Below, piece by piece: positions 6,540 to 15,350 of a stretch of 64,000 nucleotides of DNA (position 1 is its first letter; every line of letters begins with the position of its first letter). Source of the stretch: RPQJ01 sp963846315. GTDB lineage: Bacteria; Pseudomonadota; Gammaproteobacteria; Steroidobacterales; Steroidobacteraceae. Both the position numbers and the translations under genes were made by a program. Location of the stretch: assembly GCA_963846315.1 (NCBI GenBank), contig CAWJVM010000008.1, forward strand, positions 310,001 to 374,000, written 5' to 3'. The notes beneath the pieces were generated by a model. It saw only the letters and a list, made by a program, of their open reading frames with translations, was not told the DNA's origin and made no database searches.

Positions 6540-9110
6540 CTAGGCTTTGCGCAGGCGCGACTCGAGCTCTTTCGCGACCGTGATGTCGACGAAGGTGATG
6601 ACCGCACCCTGGATTACGTTCGCCACCGTACGGTACGGCATGATACGGACCGTGAACCAGTGCCCATCGGTCGTTGAAATCTGCTTTTCCGAGAACGCCA
6701 GGGTGCGCAAGGTCTCTTTCGCGTCGTCGTGCAACTGCGGATAGTTCAGGGTGCTGGCGAGATCACTCAACGGCCGGCCGATATCGCCCTCACGCAGGTG
6801 GATGATGCGCGTGATCTTGTCGGTGAAGCGCCGCACGTTCAGGTCCTTGTCGAGGAACAGCGTGGCAATGTCCGTGCTGTTGAGCAGGTTCTGCATGTCG
6901 CTCTGCGCCAGCGCGAGATCGTCGAGCTTGGTTTGCAGTTCGGCATTGATCGTCTGCAACTCCTCGTTCATCGACTGTGCCTCTTCCTTCGAGGTGGTCA
7001 GTTCCTCGTTGGCAGACTGCAGTTCCTCGTTCGTTGATTGCAGCTCTTCGTTGGCCGCCTGCAACTCCTCCTCCGAGGCGTGCATCGCCTGCCGGAGCGC
7101 ATGAATCTCTTCCTGCAAGCGCACGAGTTCGTCGCTGATCGCCGGGTCGACCGGCCCGGCGGGCCGTCGGCGCCGCTTCCGGCCGGCCAGCAGGCTGGCG
7201 ACGTCGCGAAAGATGATCATCACCATGCCCTCGAGAGCGTGCGGTTCCTGGACAACCTGTACGGTCACGTCCAGTGAGCGCTGCGCATCGTCCTCGAGCC
7301 GCAGGCCGTGCAATTCGACCGGTTTTCGAGTCTCCAGGGCCTGCCGCAAGGCCGCAGCCAGCTGTGAACGAATCGCAGGCCGGGCCATCACGTGGATGTT
7401 CCAGTTGGCCCTGCCTGCTGCGGGCTCGAGGTACTTGCCCGTGCGGCCGCTGATGTAGACGATGTCGCCCCGCCCGTTCACCAGCACGGCCGGCGGTGAG
7501 AACTCCTGCAGCAGCAAGTGGTCGGCGAGCGACTGCAGGTTGGGAGGGGCGTTGATCGGCTCGGTCAAGTTCGACTCCTGCTTGGACGGGCGCGATGACC
7601 TGTAGCGATTGACGGGGAAGTCCACCCAGCCCGCATCGGTCGCCCCGTCACTACGCCGATAGATCCGCGAATTCGGGCTCAGGGGGGCGAACATCGATTT
7701 CGCCTGGCCGACCGTCTCCGATCCACCGAGCACCAGTATGCCGCCGGGACGCAGGCTGTAGTGAAACAACGGCACCAGTCGCCGCTGCAATGCGGCATTG
7801 AAATAGATCAGCAGGTTGCGGCAGCAGAGAACGTCGAGCCGGGTGAACGGCGGGTCGAGGATGACGTCGTGCTGGGCGAACAGCACCATCTCGCGGATGG
7901 CCTTGCGCACGCGAAATCCATCACCCTCGGCCGTGAAGAAGCGGGCGAGGCGCTCGGGCGACACGACTTCGGCGATTCGGGCCGGGTAGCAACCTTTACG
8001 CGCCAGCGCGATGGCATCCACGCTGAGGTCGGTGGCGAAAATCTGCAGCGTGCAGGAGCCCAGCGCCGGCAGGGATTCAATAGCCTCCTGGAAAACCATG
8101 GCCAGCGTATACGCCTCTTCCCCGGTGGAGCATCCCGCCACCCACGCACGCAAGCGTCTGCCCGCGGTGCCCTGCGCCAGCAGCGCCGGCGGGAGGGCCT
8201 CCCTGAGGTCCTGCCAGACCGCTGCATCACGGAAGAAGCCGGTCACGCCGATCAACATCTCCTTGAACAGCAGGTCGAATTCCTCGGGGTTCTTGCGCAG
8301 GAATTCCTCGTACGCGGCCATCGTGTCGAGACTGTGGACCCCCATGCGGCGTTCGACCCGGCGCTGCAGCGTGCTGGTCTTGTAGAGCGAGAGATCGTGC
8401 TTGCTGTGCTCGCGGAGCAGCCTGAGGATGGATTCCAGGGACTGCAGGCTGCTGTCGTCACCGGCCGCGGCCTGCTGCGACGTGGCGTGTTGTGCGGCCA
8501 GGACCCGCAGGATCCTGAGCGGCAGTTCACTCGGCGGCGCGACGATGTCGGCGGAGACGGCGGCGATCGCGCTGGCAGGCATCGAGTCGAACTGCGCCGA
8601 CTCAGGCTGCTGCGCAAGGGTCAGGCCGCCCTGGCCCTTGATCGCCTGCAGCCCGAGGGTCCCGTCCGATCCCATGCCTGACAGCACCACTCCGATCGCC
8701 CGGTCGCCTTGTTCGCGGGCGAGGGAGCAGAACAACACATCGATCGGCAGCCGCATGCCGCGCGGCTGCGACGGCTCGGCCAGGTGCAGCAGCCCGCGGA
8801 CCACGCTGAGTTCGCTGTTCGGCGGGATCACATAGACCACGTCGGGCTCGATGCGCAGCGACTCGGTGGCCGCGCGGACCGGCATCACCGTGGCTCGCTG
8901 CAGCAGCTCGACCAGCATCGCCTTGTGCGTCGGGTCGAGGTGCTGCACGACCACGTATGCCAGTCCACTGCCGGCTGGCACGTTGGCGAGAAACTGCTCG
9001 AGCGCCTCCAGGCCACCGGCGGACGCGCCCAGGCCCACGATCTGGGTCGTTTCAGCGTCGCCAGGACCGCGCTCGGCGCGTGCAAGGACAGTCATGCCGC
9101 TCGATGCCAT
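6540..9110 (-). CDS. CheB-CheR-PAS fusion (chemotaxis-type methylesterase/methyltransferase)
   Basis: This 856-residue protein combines three modules. Residues about 22-200 are a CheB methylesterase without receiver domain, with the catalytic triad visible as GASAGG (Ser30), VVQHLD (His57) and SGMGSDG (Asp149). Residues about 225-490 are a CheR methyltransferase (SAM-binding AGCSTGEEAYTLA, and the RNLLIYF signature). A PAS-like domain, a long coiled coil with repeated NEELQ units (about 660-745) and a final PAS domain (ending VDITVAKELESRL) follow. Such fusions usually act in non-flagellar signalling with histidine kinases, but no kinase or receptor gene is in this window. It is probably cytosolic and co-transcribed with the downstream PAS gene. 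Confidence 0.9.
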   Translation of the reverse strand: MASSGMTVLARAERGPGDAETTQIVGLGASAGGLEALEQFLANVPAGSGLAYVVVQHLDPTHKAMLVELLQRATVMPVRAATESLRIEPDVVYVIPPNSELSVVRGLLHLAEPSQPRGMRLPIDVLFCSLAREQGDRAIGVVLSGMGSDGTLGLQAIKGQGGLTLAQQPESAQFDSMPASAIAAVSADIVAPPSELPLRILRVLAAQHATSQQAAAGDDSSLQSLESILRLLREHSKHDLSLYKTSTLQRRVERRMGVHSLDTMAAYEEFLRKNPEEFDLLFKEMLIGVTGFFRDAAVWQDLREALPPALLAQGTAGRRLRAWVAGCSTGEEAYTLAMVFQEAIESLPALGSCTLQIFATDLSVDAIALARKGCYPARIAEVVSPERLARFFTAEGDGFRVRKAIREMVLFAQHDVILDPPFTRLDVLCCRNLLIYFNAALQRRLVPLFHYSLRPGGILVLGGSETVGQAKSMFAPLSPNSRIYRRSDGATDAGWVDFPVNRYRSSRPSKQESNLTEPINAPPNLQSLADHLLLQEFSPPAVLVNGRGDIVYISGRTGKYLEPAAGRANWNIHVMARPAIRSQLAAALRQALETRKPVELHGLRLEDDAQRSLDVTVQVVQEPHALEGMVMIIFRDVASLLAGRKRRRRPAGPVDPAISDELVRLQEEIHALRQAMHASEEELQAANEELQSTNEELQSANEELTTSKEEAQSMNEELQTINAELQTKLDDLALAQSDMQNLLNSTDIATLFLDKDLNVRRFTDKITRIIHLREGDIGRPLSDLASTLNYPQLHDDAKETLRTLAFSEKQISTTDGHWFTVRIMPYRTVANVIQGAVITFVDITVAKELESRLRKA

Positions 9111-9150
9111 GGCTCCACGATAACCCCGATCTCAAGCATTGCAGGAAGCC

Positions 9151-9420
9151 CTAGTCGACCTTCTCCACGATGACACGGCCGTCCGCGTTCACGAACACCC
9201 GATAGCGATTGCCGTCTTCGCAGGCGGCGACATATTCGTCCACGCCCAGTTGACTGGCGCTGACGACCTTCCCGCACGGCAGGCCCTGCAGCGCAATGAC
9301 AGCTGCCAGGTCCCTGCCGACCGGGACCTCGGCGGGGACTTCGTCCGCGGCCAGCGACGCGCATGAAAAGCCTGTCATCGTGACGCCGACCAGCGTCAGC
9401 ACCCTTGCATGTCTGCTCAC
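9151..9420 (-). CDS. small exported protein of unknown function
   Basis: The 89-residue product starts at a GTG whose first bases overlap the TGA of the upstream lipoprotein gene (GTGA), which implies coupling. A signal peptide ends near ASLAADE. The rest (about 60 residues) has two cysteines (PCGK and AACED) and ends in beta-like YRVFVNADGRVIVEK, reminiscent of small PepSY-like repeats. I do not recognise a family. Its likely partner is the lipoprotein encoded just upstream. Confidence 0.6.
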   Translation of the reverse strand: MSRHARVLTLVGVTMTGFSCASLAADEVPAEVPVGRDLAAVIALQGLPCGKVVSASQLGVDEYVAACEDGNRYRVFVNADGRVIVEKVD

Positions 9421-10208
9421 GGCGTTGCTCCTGCCATCAGATTGGCTTCGGTGAATTTCCTCGAATCCTCGAGGACGTTCCAGATTGCGGTCCTGGACTT
9501 GACGATATCGCGGGCCAGCGACGGATCGCTGTCCTGCAGCAGCGAAAGCACCTTGAGGACCAGCATGTCGTAGTTACGGCGCAGGTCGGCAAGTTTCGCG
9601 GTGCCTTGCCGCCTGTGGTAGGCGCGAAACCCTTCGAGCAGGTCATCGATCTGGTTCTTCAGCGAAAGCTTGGTGAGCATCCCGATGGCCTTCGTCTCTC
9701 GCAGCCGGGACTCGAGCGATTTGAGATCGAGCGTGGCAACTGGCGTCTTTGGCGCTGGCGGCGCTGTCGCCAACTTTGGCGCCACCGGCGGTGCCGGCGC
9801 GGTTGCGATCACCGCTGCGGCGGCAGGCTTGGGGGACGGCCGGGGCGTCGTTGCCGGATTGATCGATGGCGCTTTGGCAGGCGCATTGGGGCCCGCAGTT
9901 CGCGGGGCCGGAACTGGGGCAGGGGCGGGGACTGGGGCTGGGGCCGGTTCCGCCGAGACTGAGGCTGGGGTTACGGGAGTCGGTGCCGGCGTCTCGTGCA
10001 CGTCGGAAGTCTCGACACCTGCGGGTGTGACCTCAACGGCAGGCACGGCCGTTGCGGCTGTTCCGACAACCTGGATCGACGGAGCAGGCGGGGTGGGCGT
10101 GACAGGCTCGATGGTCCGTGCGTGCTTCACGCCGGCGCAACCTGCTGCGAGGCAGCAGGTCAGCGCGACTACCACGCTCGCTGCCTGAGACTTCGTCGCA
10201 CGCATCAT
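9417..10208 (-). CDS. lipoprotein with Pro/Ala-rich linker and helical C-terminal domain
   Basis: The N-terminus has a lipoprotein signal with lipobox LAAGC (Cys24). Residues about 30-165 are low-complexity Pro/Ala/Thr with repeated PAPVPAPAP units, a likely extended tether across the periplasm or peptidoglycan. The last 95 residues form a charged helical domain (LDLKSLESRLRETKAIGM, LSLLQDSDPSLARDIV). The layout is that of envelope lipoproteins that reach from the outer membrane. No enzymatic motif is visible. It overlaps the small exported protein gene by 4 bp. Confidence 0.65.
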   Translation of the reverse strand: MMRATKSQAASVVVALTCCLAAGCAGVKHARTIEPVTPTPPAPSIQVVGTAATAVPAVEVTPAGVETSDVHETPAPTPVTPASVSAEPAPAPVPAPAPVPAPRTAGPNAPAKAPSINPATTPRPSPKPAAAAVIATAPAPPVAPKLATAPPAPKTPVATLDLKSLESRLRETKAIGMLTKLSLKNQIDDLLEGFRAYHRRQGTAKLADLRRNYDMLVLKVLSLLQDSDPSLARDIVKSRTAIWNVLEDSRKFTEANLMAGATP

Positions 10209-10346
10209 CGTCGATCTCTCCAGGTCAGCGTCGTTGGCGGGATGTCGTCAGGCACGCCCGCGAGCCGCCATCCGGCCTCGATACTGGCAACACGGCACAT
10301 CTCCGGTCAGTCCGGCACTGTCATTGTAGGGCTTGGCCCATGACGG

Positions 10347-10366
10347 TCGGTGCGGCACCGCACCGA
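10347..10366. repeat. 20-bp perfect palindrome between MFS and lipoprotein genes
   Basis: TCGGTGCGG (10347-10355) pairs with CCGCACCGA (10358-10366) around CA. It sits 41 bp after the stop of the minus-strand MFS gene and about 140 bp before the lipoprotein start. It could end the MFS operon transcript, though no T tract follows, or be an operator. Confidence 0.4.
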
Positions 10367-10407
10367 GTTGCGCGACGCGTCGTCGGCGCGCGGGCGCTGG
10401 CGCAGAC

Positions 10408-11658
10408 TTACCGGGTGCGTTCCGACGCGCTGCAGGCCATGGGCGAGTTCAAGCGGTAACCGGACCGGTGGAAGAACACGACCGCCGGCACCAGTGCAAG
10501 CAGGGTCAGGATCGCGGCCGTGGCGAACACGGCGCCGTAACCGAACCGGTCGGTGAACACCCCTCCGATCGTCGCGGCCACGCCGGTGACCATCACGATC
10601 AGCGAGGCCTGCAGCGAATAGTCAGTGCCGGGTGAGTGCACACGGCAGCGGTCCATCATCAGCGTGAACAAGACGACGGTCGACAGGCCGTCCGCGAATT
10701 GCTCGAAATTCACGATGGCACCGACCGCGTAGAGATCGCGTACGCCGCCGACGACCAGCAGGTAGCCCGCGAGCCCCAGCGCCTGCATCGCACCGAACGT
10801 CAGCAGCGCCTCGCGGCGACTGATGCGCAGCAGCGTCGCGCCGCCGACGAACGCGCCGATCACACCGGCCGTGGCGCCCGCCACGCCCGTGATCACACCG
10901 ATCTGCGCGAGCGAGAAGCCGCTGTCGGACAGCAGCGGTCCCGTCATGCGCGAGGCCAGCGAATCGCCAAATTTGTACAGCGCGATGGTTGCCAGCCACC
11001 AGCCAAGTCCCGGTCGCGCGACGAAGTCATGGAACAGCGAAACGTACCCGCGCAGGCCGTGCCACTCGGTGTGCGTCGTCGACTGCTGTACCGGCGTGCG
11101 GGCGTCGTCCATGAACAGGACCGGCACGATCACCAGCAACATCAGGCACGCCAGGCCGCCGTAGCTCGCCTGCCAACCGTGCCGCGACACGAGCCACAGC
11201 AGGCCACCGCTGCCCATCACCATGCCGAGCTTGTAACCGACGACCTGGATGCTGTTGCCGAGGCCGCGCCATTGCGGCTGCAGCTGGGTGATCGCGTAAC
11301 CGTCAGTCGCGATGTCCTGCGTCGCCGAGATGACATTGGCGCAGAACAGCACGGCGAGCAGCCAGGGCAGCCGGTCGATCCAGGCGTCGAAATCCTGTGA
11401 CGCCACGACCAGCATCAGCGCCATCGCGAGCCCGTTCAGCGCCAGCAGCCACTGCTTGCGCGTGCCAAAGCGATCGATCACCGGCGCCCACAGGAACTTC
11501 AATGCCCACGGCAGCGCCAGCGCGCTGGTGAAGCCGATCAGCGACAGGGATACACCCCGGTCGCGCAGCAGCGCCGGCAGTGCTTTAGCAATCAGGCCGG
11601 AAGGCAGGCCCTGCGCGAAGTAGAGCAGGGCCAGCAGCGCAAGCAGGCGACCGCGCAT
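10408..11658 (-). CDS. MFS permease of the AmpG/FptX (PAT) family
   Basis: The 416-residue protein has about twelve hydrophobic segments and the family opening LLYFAQGLPSGLIAKALPAL followed by the cytoplasmic loop PVIDRFGTRKQW. AmpG imports anhydro-muropeptides and FptX/RhtX imports siderophores; at 416 residues it is closer in length to FptX/RhtX than to AmpG (about 490). It is the last gene of a long minus-strand operon, 10 bp after an M14 peptidase gene, so import of a peptide-like or amino-sugar substrate processed by that operon is plausible. The exact substrate cannot be read from sequence. Confidence 0.75.
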   Translation of the reverse strand: MRGRLLALLALLYFAQGLPSGLIAKALPALLRDRGVSLSLIGFTSALALPWALKFLWAPVIDRFGTRKQWLLALNGLAMALMLVVASQDFDAWIDRLPWLLAVLFCANVISATQDIATDGYAITQLQPQWRGLGNSIQVVGYKLGMVMGSGGLLWLVSRHGWQASYGGLACLMLLVIVPVLFMDDARTPVQQSTTHTEWHGLRGYVSLFHDFVARPGLGWWLATIALYKFGDSLASRMTGPLLSDSGFSLAQIGVITGVAGATAGVIGAFVGGATLLRISRREALLTFGAMQALGLAGYLLVVGGVRDLYAVGAIVNFEQFADGLSTVVLFTLMMDRCRVHSPGTDYSLQASLIVMVTGVAATIGGVFTDRFGYGAVFATAAILTLLALVPAVVFFHRSGYRLNSPMACSASERTR

Positions 11659-11668
11659 TGCTAGCGCT

Positions 11669-12691
11669 TCATGGCGTGCCTGCCGGCGCCGGCGCCGGCG
11701 CGAGCGAGTGCCACAAGTCCGCGACGTGCTGCACGACGGTGCCTTGCGCGGCCACTCGCACGTCGAACTTCGAGCCCTCGAAGGCCGGCGTTTCGACGAC
11801 GATCACGGTGTGGGCCGCAGGTCCGCGGACTTTTTCGCCGCTGACGAACACTTCCGTCGCTGCCAGCAACTCGTCGATCGAGCCGTCGCGGATCGGTCCG
11901 CCCTGATCGTCACGACTGATCACGCCCTGCACGATCGTTTCGCCGAACCGGGTCTGGCCGGACTGGCGCAGTGGAAGGCCTGTCGCCTGCAGCAAGCGGA
12001 TGATCTCGGCGCCCGCCGGATTGCCGTCGGCCTGACGTCCCTGCGAATAGATGTACCCGCCTTCCCTGGACAATTCATCTTCGTGCAGGTCCAGCACGAG
12101 ACGAGGCGGGTACTGCTCCGCCAGGCGCAGGATGTATTGCGTCAGCGCGGCGGTCTCCGGTCCTGGTGCTTTGTCAGCGCGGGGTTTGCTGCCGGCGTCC
12201 AGGTCGGGCAACAGGTGTTCGGCATCGCCCACGCTGTAGCCGCCGCCTTTCTTCCAGTCGCGTTCGGGCGTGTTGGGGTAGCGCCAGTTGTGGCGATACG
12301 CGTTGGGATTGGCAAGCGGGATGACGACGATGGGTACACCGGCGTCGGCGAGTTGCGTGAGGCTCGCGAGATTGGCAGCGATGGCATTCGGCCCGGCGGG
12401 CTCCTCGCCGTGGATGCCCGACAGGATCCACAAGGCCTCGCCTCGATGCGGCGTGCGCCAGGACTTGATCGCGACCGCAGGCGTGACCGGATCGCTGTAA
12501 ATCGTTTCGGCGAGCCAGCCGTGCTGGGTCGAAAGCGCCGCGAAGCGTTCCATGATCGTGCCGAGCGGCAGCCGCCCGTCCGTCGTGTAGTCGGTGGTTG
12601 CGATCGACGCCTTCGCCGCAATCGATTCTGCGCGCAGGACGGGCATGGTTCCGATGCAGAGCGTCGCAGCAAGCGTGATGGCGAATCTCAT
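11669..12691 (-). CDS. secreted M14-like zinc carboxypeptidase / AstE-type deacylase
   Basis: The ATG at 12691-12689 overlaps the permease stop (ATGA). The 340-residue precursor has a signal peptide (MRFAITLAATLCIGTMP...RAES). GIHGEEPAGPNAIA at about residues 78-91 is the HxxE zinc motif of M14 peptidases and succinylglutamate desuccinylase-like enzymes, and LVLDLHEDE supplies the third His. Members remove a C-terminal residue or an acyl group from small peptides in the periplasm. In this operon it would feed products to the neighbouring permeases. A longer upstream reading through the permease gene in another frame is spurious. Confidence 0.75.
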   Translation of the reverse strand: MRFAITLAATLCIGTMPVLRAESIAAKASIATTDYTTDGRLPLGTIMERFAALSTQHGWLAETIYSDPVTPAVAIKSWRTPHRGEALWILSGIHGEEPAGPNAIAANLASLTQLADAGVPIVVIPLANPNAYRHNWRYPNTPERDWKKGGGYSVGDAEHLLPDLDAGSKPRADKAPGPETAALTQYILRLAEQYPPRLVLDLHEDELSREGGYIYSQGRQADGNPAGAEIIRLLQATGLPLRQSGQTRFGETIVQGVISRDDQGGPIRDGSIDELLAATEVFVSGEKVRGPAAHTVIVVETPAFEGSKFDVRVAAQGTVVQHVADLWHSLAPAPAPAGTP

Positions 12692-13989
12692 GACAACACC
12701 GCTGCCTGGCGTCGGCGCATGAACCAATAGAGCGGCAGGCCGGCAGCGCCGAGCACGAGCGACCAGACGAACGGTTCGCGACCGAGCCCGATGAAGGCGA
12801 AGATGACGTAGGCGGTGCCGAAGATGCCGAGCACGAACAGGCTGCCCGGCAGCTTGTGCTTGCCGCGGCGTGTCAGCACCACCAGCGCGATCGCACACAG
12901 CAGGTAAAGCGGCAGGTTGGCGGCCGTGACTACCTGCGACAGGAACGTGAAGCCGTCGACCATCGACTTGCTGTAGTTCATCAGCACCATCGCGGTGGCG
13001 AATACTGCGGTCAGCACCAGCGCAAACCACGGTGCACCGCGCGAATTGAGCCTGCGCACGGCTCGCGGCAGGAAGCCATGGCGTCCCATCGAGGCCGTGA
13101 GTTCGCTGACCAGCAGCGTCCAGCCATTGAGCGCGCCGAGGCCGCTGATCACCACGAAGACCGACAGCAGGCGGCCATTGCCTGGGCCGACGAACTGGTC
13201 GAGCAGGTCGGCGAACGGCGCCGAGGACTGGGCCAGTTGCTCCTGCGCCAGCAGCAGCATCGCCATCGCCGACACGCCGATGTAGATGACGGCCATCAGC
13301 AACGTGCCGAACAGCGTCGCGCGCGGAATGTTCTTCTCCGGGTCGCGCACGCGACCCGCCGGCACTGTCGCAGACTCGATGCCGAGCATGGCGAACAGCG
13401 CAATCGTGGACGCCGCCATCAGGGCTTCCAGCGTGATGGGGGTCGTGGGGGTATGGCGGGTGTACACCGACGGTTCCGTAAGCAGCAGCCACGCACCGAG
13501 GCCGAGGATGAAGACCATCGGCAACAGTTTCAGCCCGGTGGTGACGATCTGCACGCCGCCGCCGGTGCGCACCCCGAGCAGGTTGATGCCGACGAACAGC
13601 CAGATCAGCGCCGTGGCGAGCACGACGGGTGAAACGGCGTCGAGTGCCGGCAGCACCTTGCCGAGGTAGCCGACGAGACCGATCGCGAGCGCGGCGTTGG
13701 TGATCCAGCACGAGACCCAGTAGCACCAGATCGCGATGTAGGCGGGCAGCTTGCCCGTGGTCTGCTCGATGTAGGTGTAGGGACCGTCCGCCGCAGGAAA
13801 TTCACGAGCCAGTTGCGCGAATACGCGCGCGAGCATGGCCATGCCCAGCACCGTGACGCCCCAGCCCAGCATCGCATTGAAGCCGTAGGGTGCCAGCGAT
13901 GCCGGCAGCACGAAGATGCCCATGCCGATCGTGTTGCCGACCACCAGGGCCGTGCACATCCAGAATCCGAGTTCCTTCGGCTGTTGCAT
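12688..13989 (-). CDS. APC-superfamily amino acid permease
   Basis: This 433-residue protein has about twelve membrane segments. The N-terminus carries the APC signature VVGNTIGMGIFVLPASL, the substrate carboxylate/amine-binding GxG motif of TM1, and the FAMLGIES motif in TM6. Closest by pattern are the AdiC/PotE-type basic amino acid and polyamine antiporters. It lies between an aminotransferase gene (6 bp upstream) and the M14 peptidase gene (4-bp overlap), so it probably takes up the amino acid on which the operon's aminotransferases act. Confidence 0.8.
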   Translation of the reverse strand: MQQPKELGFWMCTALVVGNTIGMGIFVLPASLAPYGFNAMLGWGVTVLGMAMLARVFAQLAREFPAADGPYTYIEQTTGKLPAYIAIWCYWVSCWITNAALAIGLVGYLGKVLPALDAVSPVVLATALIWLFVGINLLGVRTGGGVQIVTTGLKLLPMVFILGLGAWLLLTEPSVYTRHTPTTPITLEALMAASTIALFAMLGIESATVPAGRVRDPEKNIPRATLFGTLLMAVIYIGVSAMAMLLLAQEQLAQSSAPFADLLDQFVGPGNGRLLSVFVVISGLGALNGWTLLVSELTASMGRHGFLPRAVRRLNSRGAPWFALVLTAVFATAMVLMNYSKSMVDGFTFLSQVVTAANLPLYLLCAIALVVLTRRGKHKLPGSLFVLGIFGTAYVIFAFIGLGREPFVWSLVLGAAGLPLYWFMRRRQAAVLS

Positions 13990-13995
13990 TGCGCG

Positions 13996-15324
13996 TCACG
14001 CGCCCTTGCCCTGCAGGGCCTCGTCGAGCGCGATGCGTAACAAGCCGATGGCTTCGTCGACTTCGGCCGTCGTCGTCGAAAGCGGCGGCATGAACCGCAG
14101 CGTGCTGACGCCGCACGAGAGCAGCAGCAGGCCATTGCAGTAGCCGCGCGTCACGAGCCGGTCGCACAGCGCCCGCGCGGGTGTCCGCCCGGCGTCGTTC
14201 TCGATCAACTCCATGCCGATCATGAGGCCCTTGCCGCGGACTTCGCCGATGCACGGGTAGTCGCGTTGCATCTCCCGCAAGCGCCCCATGAAATGTTCGC
14301 CCACGCGTGCGGCGTTCGCGGCGTACTCGTGCTGCACGAGGTCGAGCGTGGCGATGGCGGCAGCGCAACTCAGCGGGTTGCCGCCGAACGTGTTGCCGTG
14401 CGCGCCGCGCTTCCACTGCTCCATGATCGACTTCCTGGCGATGATGGCGCCGATCGGCATGCCGGAGCCGAGGCCCTTGGCGCTGGTCAGGATGTCGGGC
14501 CTGACGCCCGAGTGCTCGCACGCCCACATCCTGCCGGTGCGGCCTACGCCCGACTGCACTTCGTCGAAAATCAGCAGGATGCCGTGCTCGTCGCACAGTG
14601 CCCGCAGCCCGGCCAGGAAGCCCTCGGGCGGCCACAGGTACCCGCCTTCGCCCTGCAGTGGCTCGATCATGATCGCCGCGACCTCGGACGCCGGCACGTT
14701 GCGTTCGAACAGCATGCGGATGTAGTCGAGCACGGCCTTGCCCTGGTCCGCGCCCGCGAACAGGGGCCGGTACGGATTCGGGTAGGGTACGTGGGTCACG
14801 CCAGGCATGGTCGGCGCAAAGCCCTTCTGCTGCGTGTACTTGCTCGACGTAAACGCGAGCGAACCCATTGTGCGGCCGTGGAAGCTGCCGAGGAAACCGA
14901 TGAAGCGCGGCCGCCCGGTGACGTAGCGGGCGAGCTTGATCGCACCTTCGACCGACTCCGTGCCCGACTGGCACAGGAAGCTCATGACAGGCTCGCCCAT
15001 CGGCGCCAGTTCGGCCAGGCGCTCCGTCAGTCGCGTCATGTTCTCGTGCCAGTAGTCGCTCGAGACGTGCAGGAACCTGTCGGCTGCCGACTTGATCGCA
15101 TTGACCACTTGCGGATGCGCATGGCCCGTCGAACACACGGCAATGCCCGCGACGAAATCGAGGAAGCGATTGCCGTCGACGTCCCAGACCTCGGTGCCGC
15201 GCCCGTGCGACATCACGAACGGGTAGTCCCGCGGGTACGACGGCGAGGCGACCGTCACGTCGCGCTCGAGCATGGCTCGGGCGTTCGGACCGGGGAGTGG
15301 TGTCTTCAGATGCGGGTTTGTCAC
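13996..15324 (-). CDS. class III PLP aminotransferase (GABA/acetylornithine family)
   Basis: I take the GTG at 15324, with AGGAG 6 nt upstream, giving 442 residues. Visible motifs are GTESVEGAIKLAR (cofactor phosphate binding), HGRTMG, the PLP-binding IFDEVQSGVGRTG and the Schiff-base lysine in TSAKGLGSG. The pattern fits the 4-aminobutyrate/ornithine-type omega-aminotransferases that also include archaeal-type amino acid racemases. It is the second aminotransferase of the operon. It may move an omega-amino group to 2-oxoglutarate to give a semialdehyde for the ALDH encoded upstream. Substrate is inferred only. Confidence 0.85.
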   Translation of the reverse strand: MTNPHLKTPLPGPNARAMLERDVTVASPSYPRDYPFVMSHGRGTEVWDVDGNRFLDFVAGIAVCSTGHAHPQVVNAIKSAADRFLHVSSDYWHENMTRLTERLAELAPMGEPVMSFLCQSGTESVEGAIKLARYVTGRPRFIGFLGSFHGRTMGSLAFTSSKYTQQKGFAPTMPGVTHVPYPNPYRPLFAGADQGKAVLDYIRMLFERNVPASEVAAIMIEPLQGEGGYLWPPEGFLAGLRALCDEHGILLIFDEVQSGVGRTGRMWACEHSGVRPDILTSAKGLGSGMPIGAIIARKSIMEQWKRGAHGNTFGGNPLSCAAAIATLDLVQHEYAANAARVGEHFMGRLREMQRDYPCIGEVRGKGLMIGMELIENDAGRTPARALCDRLVTRGYCNGLLLLSCGVSTLRFMPPLSTTTAEVDEAIGLLRIALDEALQGKGA

Positions 15325-15350
15325 GGTAGGCTCCTGGAGGGAATCCCGCG

